From assembly GCF_029227915.1 (NCBI RefSeq), contig NC_079877.1, positions 26,003,851 through 26,067,850 of the forward strand: a stretch of DNA of 64,000 nt, written 5' to 3'. This DNA is from Hydractinia symbiolongicarpus. Lineage: Eukaryota > Cnidaria > Hydrozoa > Anthoathecata > Hydractiniidae. The position numbers and the translations under genes are program-made. Of the stretch, positions 18,316 through 32,100 are shown piece by piece (position 1 is the stretch's first letter; each line of letters begins with the position of its first letter). Below the pieces are notes generated by a model. That model saw nothing but the letters and a program-made list of their open reading frames with translations, was not told where the DNA came from and made no database searches.

Positions 18316-21300
18316 TCATAGTTCTATCTCGTCCATTTGTGAATAATAAATAATAACATTATACCAGTCCAATACTTCCAGTTCATTTTCACCGCGAAGC
18401 TTCCATACCCTTCCTTCCTCTTGTATGATCAACATACACGCATCTTCGCTGTTCACACTCACAGGCAATCCGCGCAAATAAATCGCACCGGACAACTTCC
18501 CGTCCTCTTTTTTAGAATAATGCAAGTAACCAGCCGGCGTCACTTCGAAGTGTCGTCGATCCCACTTTGGGTTACGCTTCTTGCCTCCGCTGAGTTTTTC
18601 CAAGTAGCCGCTCTTCACTGGAAACGACAATTCATCGTCGCTTTCGAACCCTGACTTTTGTCGTTCTATTACAGTCGCTTTCTTCAGCGAATATACTCTC
18701 GTAAGTGTGTCGTCTTTTAGTTTGGTTGTGTGCGTTACAACTTCTTCATACGCGTCCTTTACAGGTGAAACCATGGGTAAAGATTGCCTTTTCTTGTCTA
18801 CACTTGCCTGGGTCGTTGGGTCAGAAGAAACTGGGTGATTTTCGCTCAGCTCTTTAACGACTACATTTTCTTTCGAATTCTGCTCGGCGTGTGTTTTTAA
18901 CTCGTGTTCTTTTCTGTTCGACATCCTTCTCTGTTTCTGTTCCACGCTCTCTACGGCCCTTTGAAGTTGCTTCATAAAATTCGACACGTTCATCATCCAA
19001 ACTTGAAAGTCCGCAGTTGGACTTTCTCCAAATTTCTTTTTCAGCAACAGCGACATCTCTTTGGTGGTATGACAACACACCTCCAGTACACCAATCCGCA
19101 TTAAATAGTTTTCTGCAAATTGCACAACGTTCTCCAGGAAGTCCCGACTCAGCATGCTTGACATCTCTTTGCTGACTTTAATCAGCTTCTCCACATCCTT
19201 TTTCATGATTTCAACTTCAGCGATCAATCCCTTCAAAGAGGCGTCAATCGGCGTCAGCAATCCAGGCATAACCTTGTAACACATCAAACATGCTTTGTCT
19301 GTCTCGTATAACTCTTCAGTTAGATACTGCAATAATGTATGTTTCTTATCCGCACTTCTCACTTCAACTAACTTCACAAGAGCGCTTAGTTTAAACCCGT
19401 ACGCCCGACCACGATTGGTTCCACCGTTCATATAGTTACCTAACGATAACACGTATTCTAATAGTCTTACAAAATCTTTGTTATCGATTAGTGTTTTGCA
19501 GGCTTCCATCAGTTTTTTTATCGGTTCCTCGATGCCCGCTAATTCATCAGGTAGCTCGCGAACCGTTAGTAAAATATCCAATCTCTTGCCGAGTTGTGAA
19601 ATGTGACATAATTTATGCATAAACTGGTCAACACTGGGCATGTCGTTTATATTTCCTTGAAATGACTTATACATCTCAATCTCCTCCGTTGTGGGTTGAA
19701 AACGTTTCAATGACGTGATTTGCTCAGATGACAACCCAGCGTCTTCATGGAGAACACTTAATTTGTCTTCAATATCGGAACTAGATAGCTTAAACCCGCT
19801 TAAAAATATGCCAAAGTTTTGTGCTTTTCTGGGATCCAACAATGTCTTTTGTACTGGTTTAATGTTCTTTTCAGGTTTTGAAACAATTTTTTCAGCGTTT
19901 GAACTCTCTGTTCCAGTATTGAATAATTTTTCCAGCTTGCTTGTGTCCAAATGCATCATCCTATCTTGAGCCTCCTTCCATATCGATGATGTTATTAAAT
20001 TATCGGGAATCTTAGTCCAAAACAGAGGCTTCATTTTTAAATTGGGTATCACATCTTCCTTCGCTGGTAGGTGCAACGACATGGCACCCGTTCCTGGCAG
20101 TGGTGGAGGTGGAGGTACGGCACCTAGGGGTGGGGCGGGCGGTATATCATCGGTTTTGATTTCAACCACAGGAACATTTGTTAAAGTATGAACAGGGCTA
20201 CTTGGACTGCTCCGCACGGTCGTTTTATCATTGGTAGGTTTTTGTTCGAATGTATGGGATTGATAGACCTTGTTTCTACTCGGTGGTTTGCCGGCGTAAA
20301 GATCTAACTCTTCGTCTGTTAACTTAGGAGGTAACGGTGGAGCTTCTCTACTTTCTTCGTGGTAAAAATTTTGTAGATTATAGTAGGACCTGTCTTCTGT
20401 GTTCTTGCGAGGTTTGGAGACCGTAGCGTACTCTACCGACGTTTCGTAAAAATTCGTGGTTTGCGGAGGAGAGTATTGTGGATAAGATACAACTCCATTT
20501 TCTGCCGGTTCGCTCTCATTGTTCTCTTGGACGTAGGACAAATTTAGCATGTTGTAACCTTTATCCGGAGCACCTACATGATGTTTTGACTGCTTAGATG
20601 AAACCTCTTCCAAGTGCGAGTAATTATTCGAATCAAACGCATTACCCATTTCGTTACCAAACCGTTTATTGTAATAAGTATGGTCTGGAAAAGAAGTTGG
20701 TAATACAGGAGCTTGATCTGGTGTCTGATTGTGCTCTGCATGGCGGATTGTCCACGATAGCAACCCGGTTTGGATTTGGTCGTTTAAAGAGTGTACTATC
20801 TCCCTCACCTTCTTCACCTGTGTTGACGCGCGTATAGGTGCGTCGATGATGTTTAGAATAACACCTAGCTGTTCCAGCTCCTGGTTGAGTGAACGAACAA
20901 CGTTTTTCAAGTAAGATTCTTGATCAAATGGTGACATGCTGGACGAAGCGTTGTCAAATTCACCCTTGTACGCTATTGGTTTCGCAGCTTCTTGAATGGC
21001 TAAGATCCAATCATCTCTTTCTTTCTCGACCGACTCGCTATGTCGATTTCCAGGTATGCGAAAAGTGTATTCTTTTTTGCCAATAATTAACAAAAATCCA
21101 TTATCTTCAAGTTTTCTTATAAAAGTCCCACCAGTTAAGGAAATAATACTCAACGCAGCACCATCATTCGATTCGTCGCCCAACTTAAAGTACAATATTT
21201 CTCCGTTCGTAACACGAACATGGCGTTTCGCCCACATCAGAAACGCAGCTGTGCGACCTTTCTTTTCGAGTAGGCCTTCTTTGAGCACAGTCTTGCGTCG

Positions 21301-24300
21301 CACTGCGAAACTTTCACTGCGAATGGGCTGTCCGCTGTTTAATTGACCAACAATGGATAAAATCAATCGAGATATGCGATTCTTTTCTTCGAATGAACCT
21401 GCATCTATCTCAATCTCGGTGGCATCGTCAAACTGTATAAACAAACTGGTCGAATCATCCGCCGACTCCGCGTTTTTAATCGACGCAAATGAGTAACTTT
21501 TTTGCCTTTGACCCCTCTGAAGGAGAGAGAGGCAGTCCTCTTGACAGTCAATCTGCAAGACGCATTTCACGGATTTGTTATTTTTGCTGTATTTATACAC
21601 GCCGAAGTTAAACACCTCTCCACTTTTTTTCGCACTGCCATCTCTCTCATCCAACATTTCGTAGGGTGCAGATGCGATTCCCAAACCGTAGGCTTTCTGC
21701 ACAGCATTATCAACGGATAATTTACCTAAAAAACACGAAACTTACAAATATACAGAGAGCATAAAATTAAGGTTACATATTATACAGTCTTGTCAGTTTG
21801 GGAAAGGTTTGCCGGTTATATATAAGTAGCTATTCCTGCTAAATTAAGGACAGTCACAGCTTAAGTTTGCATTCAGAAAAATTGTGACTCAAGATTAGTT
21901 TATAATTATATTTTTAGATATGTATATTTTATAGAAATTCAGAACCAATCATGCTGATTTGCATAAAAAACGAAAAGAAGTCCAGACGCAGATTAGACTG
22001 AATAACGCGACCTAGTAAATATCCCGATGATTTCGGATTATTATCCGGAATACTGATACCGAAAACAACTTTCCTTCAGTCCGCGTTATTGACTAGTATA
22101 TGTAAATATTTTATAAGGCGAATTTTATTAACCTATGTTGACCTAATCTGTGACAATACCCCTATTTTTATATGTTGCTTTTAAGCTCTATGAGAGTTTA
22201 CTTCCATCAAACAAAAACTTTGCACCTGATAATCACGTTAATCCAATTTTCTTAAGCGGTTATGAAAAACGCTTGTAAGGTTAAGTGAAATTTCTTACTT
22301 TCTCTTTTTTCCCCCCAAAAAACGTAGAGTAAAAGCAAAGCAAATTCAGGTTAATCATAACGAGACTAATTTTGAGGTTCTTATAAATAAAAAAAACACT
22401 GAGCAACTGCTATTGGTTTCACATTCTTTTAATAACATATGGCTACCGAGGCCTAAAACTTTAGATCGTTATAAAAACATATAAGGCTTTACTAAGAAAA
22501 GCTGAAATACTCCTTTAATAAACTTCAAAAATGGCAAAAATAGGAGGAAAATTAAAAACAATTCATATATTAAGAACATGTTTAGGCTCTCTTTAATTTG
22601 AGTGTTCTTATGAAAAAGTGTGTTAGCCTTTGTCAAAAGGTACCCCCTGAATAAATGAATTTACACGTCATAATATTTTTCAGCTCATAGACTTCCCTAA
22701 CACTGTTATTCAATGACACTTAAAAACGTTTAATTCATACACAGGGGTATATACTTTTCTGAAAATAATTATTAAATGCCTAATAGCTAGTGGTAGCTTT
22801 GACGTTTACGAAAATATTCGATCACAGCAAAACTTGATTTTACTCTGACTTTAGCTTCTTTTACTGTCCACAAAGTTCGTTTTAGCAAGAACTTCTGGTG
22901 CTCTGCCCACAGAATTGTAACTGTGTATGTTCTAAGCACCACCTGATTAGTTTATAAAGCACAGAAAATGCACCGATTTGAAGATTTAGAAAAAACACAG
23001 AAGAATTGCGAGAATTAATGTATTAATGTATTAATTTAAAAACCAAGAAAAATTTAATCCTATTTAAGATTTAAAACATACTTTCAAAAGCAACATCTTC
23101 ATCTTAAACCTTCTCTGTAAGTCATCAACTTCTTATTTAGATGTTCTTGGCACCTAATTGAAAGGGCTGCTCATTTCTTCCTAAAGAGGGCACTTGTCTG
23201 GGCACAATTTGTTTTTAATCATTTTTATGTAATCAAAATCCAATAAAAGTTTTTTAATTAAATGCTATGGAAGACAACAAAACAAATAATCGTATATAAT
23301 GGATTACATGTCCTTATAATCGATTACATGTTTTTTTGTAAAAGCAAGTGAAAATTCGAAACCAGACTGGGATATGCATATACGAAAAACATAATTAGGC
23401 ATAAAGTATGTTTATATATTCGTTATGCTTTTTGAAAAAAACAAAATAAAAAAACGTTTCCTTGATGAAATGGTTCTGTTTTTTTTATATAAAAAGTATA
23501 TGTAATTACACAAGACAAGTTCAGACAATGTAGTGGTGATGAGTTGTATTGTGTGTTATATGGAATTAAAAGTCTGTGTCTAATTAAAATACCAATAACA
23601 CAAGAAAGAAGTCACATCAGAAGGATTAATTAAGGCTGGGCAATATGCTAAGCATATGCTTAAAAAATCACTTACTATCTGAGGCTAATACGCGTATAAA
23701 ATAAATGCTTATAAAAACAATAACAAGTACGGATGTTTTGGCTAATTTTTTTATTATTAAATATATAGTTGCAAATTTGCTAACCAATGCCGGCCTACTT
23801 TATTAAAAAACATTAAAAAGCATTAAAAACAATCATCTTATCGGCTTAACGTCTATTTTCAACATAGATAGGTAGATAGATAAATGTGTGAGGTTATATG
23901 CTGTCTATAATTTCCAGGAGGGGCGATTTAGCTTAAGGAGTCCTATAGTTTTTAATGTTCATTTACCAGACAACTCTTCACAACATTTAAAAGCCCATGT
24001 GTCATCTCCCTAATTTCCCTCTCATTGCTTGGGTTTACTTGGGGCTACAGTAACATTCACTTTCCCATATTAAATCACTATCAAGGGGAATCAAACTCTG
24101 GTCTTCTGCACAGAGTGTGACTATATTATACAGAGTTATAATGACTAACCTATGGCACCACAATATTTTTAACAACATTCAAAAACATTTATTTGTTAAC
24201 TACTGTCAAAATAAGAATACATATATATATATATATAAATACATATATACCTTCTTTTACCATGTTCATCAGCATAATCCTCTTGTCATCACCACGCTTC

Positions 24301-24383
24301 AAAGAAGTTCCTCGACTGTGAGTTGTTACAACCTCTGATAAAGAGGGAGGCTTCTTGCGTAGTGAGAATGTTTTCCATGACAT
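18316..24383 (-). CDS. PH-domain-containing formin (FH1-FH2), two exons
   Basis: Actin nucleator and elongation factor of 1,180 residues. Exon 1 is 24251-24383 (ATG at 24381-24383, donor GAAG/GTATAT) and exon 2 is 18316-21725 (acceptor TTTTTTAG). They join in phase 1 to read NMVKEGKLSVDNAVQK. Two PH-like domains lie at about 80-172 and 190-295. A tyrosine-rich linker follows, then FH1 proline runs near 573-592 (profilin-actin binding), FH2 at about 602-997 with the signature GNYMNGGTNRGRAYGFKLSAL, and a third PH domain at about 1078-1180 (GYLEKLSGG, WDRRHFEV). PH domains instead of a GBD/DAD pair fit the PH-domain formins (PHCF type) of non-vertebrate animals, suggesting phosphoinositide recruitment to membranes. 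The 3' half is duplicated just downstream. Upstream in-frame GTG/TTG codons in exon 2 were not taken as starts. Confidence 0.92.
21726..24250 (-). other. Formin intron 1
   Basis: 2.5 kb AT-rich intron. It holds a SINE at about 23834-24162 and a (TA)n run near 24222-24236 close to the splice donor. No coding frame. Confidence 0.6.
23834..24162 (-). mobile_element. tRNA-derived SINE, degraded copy 1
   Basis: Runs on the minus strand from GTGGTGCCATAGG at 24162. It is homologous along its length to the better-preserved copy at 26413-26760. The B box is decayed (GAGTTTGATTCC). Its 3' tail (23834-23861) matches the 3' end of the LINE at 27779-27804, suggesting mobilisation by that LINE family. 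Confidence 0.65.
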
Positions 24384-26189
24384 TTTGCATACACTTGTTC
24401 ACTTAAATTATATATATAGCTATATTTTTTTCTGAAGGAAGGAGACACAAGATATCATTAAAAGTTTTAAATCTATAGTTAGTGTGTAAATTTAATTCAT
24501 ATAATATATAATAAATTTTGTGCAATTTTTGCACAGAAATCAACATGCAGAAAAATTTACTTGTATATATAGGTTCTAAAAAAGTTTTCCAGATGCAAAT
24601 ATATTTTGTCAAACGCCCTATTTTTTCTTGTTAAAGAAGCTAAGTGCACTAAATTAAAATAAGATAAATACGTTTATTTGGCTGTTGCATGAAAATTACC
24701 AAAATTTGATGCTATTCTAGATTAACAATAAATGTAACAAAAATTTAAAACAAAAAAAAAAAAAAACAACATAAAGATTTGCAAATATATTGTAGTAACG
24801 GTATGTTTTAATAATGCGGTTTTTCTTGGGAAATTACACCAATTATATAAGTTAGATAAAGGAACACTGGAAAAATGGTGGGATGTAGCAAGAAGTTAGC
24901 CAACTGACCATGATTTAAGCAATTTAATTTACCATAATCATATCCTGATATAATCACGTCACATATACCATACATGCAAAGTAAGCAACAAGCATTTATA
25001 AAAAAAATTATATATTACAATGCCCACGCTTCTTCAATTAAATTCTATAGATTTGAGCACAAAACAAAGGTTTATACACTGTTAGTGACTCCATATATTT
25101 GTACAATAGAATATAATTTGCTTATATAAATAAGCTAGGGCGACTTTAGAACCCTAGCTAGCTATAGCTAGTTTTTCGAAAAAACCATAGTAAAAGCGTA
25201 TTTTACTGTATATAAGTTAGCTAGCTATAATATAATTAGCTATCTATATATGTTATACACGAAATCTTAAACTATAAAATTAATTACAGAAAATCAACAA
25301 AACTAATCCAGCCTGTGAACCCCCACGCATATTCCACATGATTACATTTTTGTTTTGTTTTGATGCTTGTTCCGAGAAATTGTCAAAATCAGATCAATTA
25401 CGCAACAAATTAACTACTTATGCCCTTATTGGGCCGAACCCATTCAATGTAGGGAGAATTTTATTTAACACTGAAAAGATTTTTAAAAATATTTGCTTAA
25501 AATTTGTGAAACCTTTTTTTTTTGAAAGTCATCATGACCAACCTTGCCTTCTAGACTTGTTTATTTTAGTTAAATTAACCGGAAAAACAAGGTTTAGTTG
25601 AAACATAAAAGCTATTTCAAATTGTACATATATGCACGGCAATGTAAAATTCGTTTACTACGAATAAACCGTTAATAATAATAAAAAAAATTAAATAAAA
25701 AAAAATAAAAACAAAAAAAATTAAAAAAACGAATTGTTAACAGTGAATTCTATGGCGAATTAGCTTTTTGACTTCCACGAGGAAAAAACATTTGACGAAT
25801 TTAAAATACTTGATGTAAATTAACATTAGACTAAAGAAGTTATTTTGAATTTATTTTGATGTAATGTGTTTACCAAGAATTAACACTTGACACTCTCTAA
25901 TGGTTGAAAGCTTGCAGCGAAATATTTTGCTAACTTTTCGGTGAGGTGAATGTATCAAAGTTAAATCATAACAAACGCTTGCCCAAGACATTTCTCCCAT
26001 GCATTCACCGTCGTCCAATGTGCTACGTGAAAACCCGCCAAAAAAGAGGGAGACACCGTCCGCGAAAATTTCCCTTGGTGTCCTGACTAGGCCGAAAGTG
26101 TCAAGATTTGGCCATGAAAACCGGGAACTCGCCCGTTTTTTGTGTATAACATAACCGGGACAGGGACGTTTCACGTTTTTATTTTCAAA
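24384..26189. other. Intergenic region between formin and POLR2H
   Basis: No credible gene. The formin promoter should lie near 24384-24600 and the POLR2H promoter near 26000-26189; the two genes are divergently transcribed. Contains CTAGCTAG-type runs near 25145-25240 and an A-rich block at 25680-25735. A frame antisense to the POLR2H first exon shows no protein-like features. Confidence 0.4.
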
Positions 26190-29100
26190 ATGGCGGGTGT
26201 TGTTTTTGAAGACATATTTGATGTAAAGGATATTGACCCTGGTGGTAAAAAGTTTGATCGAGGTAATATCTTTTTCCTCATCTACAGACGGTTTTTTAAA
26301 GAGAAAGAGAAACTCACAATTGTTAGCACACGAAACGCGACGTAACCTGGCTAAAAGAAGTGTACACAATAATGTTCTGTTAGTAGTTCTGCATTTGATG
26401 ACCAACCTTGCCTAGCTAGCAGATAGATAGATGTGCATATTTTGCATGGCTAGCCTCACAAATATCAAGGGATATAACCTGTCTATTATTTCCATTAGGA
26501 GGGGCCATGGCTTAGATGGAGAGTCCTGAGTATTTAATGCTCATTTTGAGCTATGATGCAGATTCAATTAGGGCCCATGCTCTACTAGACAACACCCGGC
26601 AACATCCAACATCCCCCAATTTCCCTCACATGGCTTGGGTTAACCCGGAGCTAAGGTAACATTCACTCGCCCATGTTAAATCGCTGTCAAGAAGAGGAAT
26701 CGAACCCCAGTCTCCCGCACACAGAGTACAAGAGCTATAACCACTAATTTACGGTGCCACATTCAGTCCAGGCTACTAGCTCAAAATGGAATCAACTTCC
26801 TGATTGAGCAATACTTTCCGTTTGGGAAGTTTTTAATTGTCTTATCTGGAAGTAAGTTCTCCATTTGGGAGGTTTCATTAATTTGAGAATATCAAACTTC
26901 TCACAATCTGGAATTTATGCTATTGTTGACTAAACTTCCCTATTTAGTGCTGTGTTTTTCCTGCGCGCAGACACCATAAAACATTATGTAATACTATCCC
27001 CAAAAGATGCATGCACAAGAATGGAGGTAACGAAAACATTAGTGTTGTAAAAAAAGGCTAGCACAGCGAAAAAGAGAGAGATCGACTGCTTGCTGTGCTA
27101 TAGGGTGCATGAGCATCCAATACTTCTTGGAATAATGGAAAAAGACTGAATGTTCAATTCATGAGGGTTTATGTCATCATTTGTGTTTGTGTAAAGCACT
27201 GTTCACTAAGGCAAATGTTATGGTTTAAATAATAGTTAAAAGATTGCTTTCTCAGATGTCTACTTTGCGTAATCCGTTTCCGAAAATTACTTTGCTAAAC
27301 AAGAATGAAAATGACAACAAATATTGAGCATAGATGCAGTGTTTGAAGTGGTACTTTGAATGTATGTTTTATTTGTGTGAATGTTAAAATAAAATTGTGT
27401 CAGTACAGCATGGTTAAAACATATATATTGTGAATATAATTCCCCCCACATTTTTATTGTGGATTTTGTTGGTTTTGAACGTTTTCCTTTGTGTCTGCTT
27501 GATTAGTTTACATTTTTACCTCAAAATACATTACCTTAAAAAAATTCAATGTGCAGGTGAAAAGCAGGACTTTTGGGTAGCATAAGATCTGAGAGAAACT
27601 ATATTATTATATATACCCGTATATTATAATACCCATATACGTCTGTCCTTATGTCTATCACACAAAATTGTAGCTTAGCTGCGCAAGTAGCGAGACGCGC
27701 GCAATGCGGTATGAAAAGGACGGGCAATTCTTTTATGGATGGATTTCTTTGAATACTGTGGTCTCATCATTATTCTCATCATTCTCGGCTTAATGTCTGT
27801 TTTCCATGCTAGCATGGGTTGGACGGGGTATATTAATCTGATCTAGACTGTGTTAGATCTTAACTCAACTTCCTCTAAGTCTGTCCTTATAACCTCCTGC
27901 CAAGTCTTTCTCTGTCTGCCTCTGGGCTTTGCCCCAGGAACTATCAAGTCTCTACACTTTTTTACCCAATTATACCCCTCCATTCTTTCCAAGTGCCCCA
28001 GCCAATTCAATCTTCTTATCTGGATAACATCTTTAATTCTATGGATACTTACCCTGCTTCTTAGCTCATCTAAACTCTTTATGTCTCTCAGACTGGTGTT
28101 ACACATCCACCTAACCATTCTCATATCATTCCTTTCTAAACGGTCAAGATCTTCCAGCTTCACTGCCCATATCTCACTACCGTACAACATAACACTTCTT
28201 ACACAGGCCTCATACAACCTACCTTTTAACTCAATTGACAAGACTCTGCTAGTCAACAAAGGAAGAAACTCTCTGAACTTTTCCAAGCAGAACCTATCCT
28301 GCAAGTAACACTTCTTCCATCACCCCCTTCACTGCCCAACATATCACCTAAGTAACAGAAATTTTCAACTATCTCTAACGAACCACTGTTGTACATCATT
28401 GAAGCTGAAATATACTTCATTCTCTATAATCTCACCTTTGTAACGCTTCCATACAAACTGGATGTCAGCTCTTAACCTTTAACCAATACTACTGCATTTC
28501 TTATGTACCCAATGCTTGCAAGTCTGACAAAAAATTGAGTTACTACTAACCCCTTTCCTGCAAACTCCGCAAGGCCACTTTCCAACTACAAGGTCACACT
28601 TGCTGCAATACTACTAATCATGATTTTAGACTTTGCTGTGTTCACCCTTAGCTCTTTCTCTTCTAGTCCTTTCTTCCACTTCTCAAACTTTTCAACTAAT
28701 TTTTCCATCAACTCTGCGAACCTAGATGTACACCAACATTTACACTAAATTCATCACTAAGTGAATTGTAATCCTGACACGCTTCTAGAATTGCTGTACA
28801 TAGACTGCACCATCGTAACTAGCCACTCATCCACACCTATAGATTCTTTCTCTTTCCTAAATACTTTTCCTGAAGCTGTCTGAGTAAAAATATTGCCAAA
28901 ATAATGCCACGCCCTGGAACAAAACCAAATTGCATCTTATCTATATGAATTCTTTCTCGAAGTAACAGTATCAATCACTCTTTCAATAACTTTTATTACT
29001 TGATCAACCAACTTCAAACCTTTATAGTGACCTTTCTAATGCATCACTCTTGCCCTTAAAACAATTCACTATTACACTTGACTGCCACTCACACGGAATA

Positions 29101-32100
29101 GCACCATCCTTTGTAATCTGATTAGCAAGACTTGTAATAAGCTCAACTCCAATATATCCAGATGTTTTTACCATCTCTGCAACAATACCTAATACTCCTG
29201 CAGCCTTGCCAATCTTCAATTTCCTAATAGCCTCCACTACCCATTCTGTCTTGATCTGCATAGCTGGCCCTTCTACAACATCATCATCAGACAAATTATC
29301 CTCATCACAATCAAACTTAGTGTTAAGCAACCTCTGATAATAATTCTTCCAAGCTACCCTTTTCTCTTCCTCTGTGCTAGCCAAAACACCTTCATCATTA
29401 CGTATACACTTCTCACCTACAACATCTTGAGTAGTCTTCTTCATTTGCTTTGCTATCTTGAATACCTCATTGTGCTGGTCTTACCTCCTTAACACAGCTG
29501 CAAATCTGTTTCTCTATGCTTCTGATTTTGTCTTATACACTGCTGTATGAGCACGACGCTTAGCTTCTAAGTAAATATTTTTACTACCACCTGACTTCCA
29601 CTCTTTCCAAAGTTTCCTCTTTTCCTTTATACACTGCTCAACCTCACTATTCCACCACCAGGTCTGTCTATGGCTAGCTGGTCCTTTCGTCCACCCACAG
29701 GTATCATCAGAAGCTTCTAGAAGGCAATTCGTCTGTTGTTTATATTTTTTACCTAAAAAATGCTTGTGCATGTGCAAAAAACCACAAACTTTTTAATTTT
29801 TGTAAACATTGGCAAGTCAATTTTTAACAAATAACGTAAAATTTAAACAAATATATACATTTTTATACCAATTTAGCAAACGTGATAGTTTAGCGCTTTT
29901 GCAGAATAAATTGAATAACTCACTGTTTTTGTTAAGACAACGTATAGATTGTGTGTAACTAAACTTTAAAAGTAAGACTTTCACTACCCTAGATTGTCAA
30001 ATTCTAACCTCCTTGAGCCTTTTTTTACATCTAGAGAGCGTTAATAACTTCCTTATTTGTTGTTTTTCTCTAAATGTTCAGGGGAAGCAACATAATGGCT
30101 TGAAATTTCGATTGTTTTCTCATGTCTAGTGCTTCTTGTAAAAACACAAAAAGGAAGCATGGAGGAGAGGAGAATGCAAAACAATATTTACTGGTGACAA
30201 GGTACTTAAAACAACACAAAACATACACACGACTATTGGGTCTGTAAATTTACCACAAGATTAGGAACATTTCAGGATATGATACAATTCTCTCCAACTT
30301 TGAAGTGATATTGACACTGACATTTTGGAACTGTATATAAACACACTCCATCAAGCAGATGTATATATATATAATTTACCAAGCTAGATTTTGTCTGTAG
30401 AAAAAAAAGAAGCAAGATATGCCGGACAAACAATAATCTAGTTGGATACTGTTTTTTAATCTTTTTGTTACTTGCCTCATAAATTGGGTATGAAATAAAT
30501 GTCCTTAGATGTGTCAAAATGAAGCCTGACCCGGTTGACAACCCTTGCAAAGAAAACTTGGTAAATCACCAGAGGTCTTTTATGTATGACTTTTAATTTG
30601 CTATCAGTCTACTACCCAGCTGAAGAAGGTTAAAAACGTATGACAGAAAAAAAGAATATTCTCTTGAATAAGTATTTTTCAAAAAAGTATGTTTGTTGGC
30701 CTGTGTAAGAAGTGTTATTTTCATAATAAACTTAACAAATAAATCTTAGAAGTCTTCAGCTGAAACTATGTTTTAGTTCATTCCCTTTACTTACTCTTAA
30801 ATGCTTAGGAGTCATGCATGTCCAAGTTGGTATGATATGGCCCACATAGCGTAAGATTTAGTCACTTACGAATAATTGAGTACACACTACTGTTAGGCAT
30901 TTTATCTTACATTTTTTGTGATAAACTTTTTAATGCATCATCTTCCATTATTGTTTCAATAAGCAAAGCAAATTACTATGGGCACCTAGTATTTTATGCA
31001 GACCCATAAACCAACCCTTCGTTACATATGCAAGGGGCTTAAAAATAGTATTAATTACACATTATATTTTGCCTAAACTAGTGTTATTATACCTCCACTT
31101 GCGAAATTTTACCCTTTAAATCTCACACTTAAGATTTACTCTTTTGTGCTTAGTTGTAGCGCTATTTTCTGATTTTTTTGCCCCAAAATCATGTTACAAT
31201 GAACCCTCTCTGTTTGCCAAAAATCTGAAATAAAACCACCCCTCACTATATTATTAACCCCCCCCCCCCCCCCCCCACCTTGCATTCCCCTTCCTTTTAA
31301 GATTCTTTCAACCACAATTCAAGTAAATCAAAAACTACTCTTTCAAAAGTAGTGTTGGAACAAAATATGAAAAAAATGCATCATCAGCACTTACAGTACT
31401 AGAAAATATATATATATAAAGGTTAAAAACAAAATTGATTTGAGTTAAGTTAAAATAACTATGTCATTGGTTATAACGGAGTAGCAAATGCACTTGTTGG
31501 ATATTTTTACTTCCTTATTTTTTCTTTCTGTTTATATTTTTTAAAGTTTATTGTGCTACGTTTCACAACTGTGGTATTATATACTTTTAGTCTCTCGATT
31601 ACATTGTGAAAGTGAAAGTTTTAAAATGGATCTAATATTAGACGTCAACACGCAGTTATATCCAGTGGACCTTGGTGAGAAATTCCGTCTCGTTCTTGCG
31701 ACGACGCTAAAAGAGGACGGCACACCAGACGACGGTGAATACAACCCGGTCGACACAGGCCCATCAAGAGCAGACCAATTTGAATACGTGATGCATGGTA
31801 AAGTTTACAGAATTGACGCAGAGAATGCTGGAAGTGATCACCATAGCAACAGGCTGTAAGTATATTCTTATGGAACACATATTTCATCTTTTTTTTTTTT
31901 TGTTTCATCATTTTGGGCGCGATTCTTACGTATTTCGACCACGGTGGTTTAACATGAGAGTTAAAAATGAAGCGGGAGAGGATTTTTTTTCAAATAGTTT
32001 GGTTCTTTGGCTACCTTATTCGTAATTTTAGCGATTGCAGAGAATGATTTTAAGGAATGTATTTAATTTAGTTTGACAATACAGGGAAAATTAAGTTTGG

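Larger units (their letters stand above)
14004..20273. repeat. 3,135 bp tandem duplication (14004-17138 and 17139-20273)
   Basis: The two halves match at a constant offset of 3,135 bp. The unit holds the 3' part of a formin gene (minus strand) and about 1.2 kb of its 3' flank. The 633 shared C-terminal residues are identical and the noncoding parts I compared are too. The outer borders are sharp: homology stops at 14003/17138 on one side and 17139/20274 on the other. Confidence 0.97.

Noticed and set aside
25851-26405. 184-codon frame antisense to POLR2H exon 1
   Set aside because: No recognisable domain, overlaps the POLR2H promoter and first exon, and composition looks random.
26696-26747. 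tRNA gene on the minus strand
   Set aside because: A and B boxes are present but no complete cloverleaf; homology to another copy extends far beyond a tRNA, so it is a SINE.
27850-28308. 152-codon plus-strand frame opposite the LINE
   Set aside because: It is the complement of the reverse transcriptase C-terminus on the minus strand.
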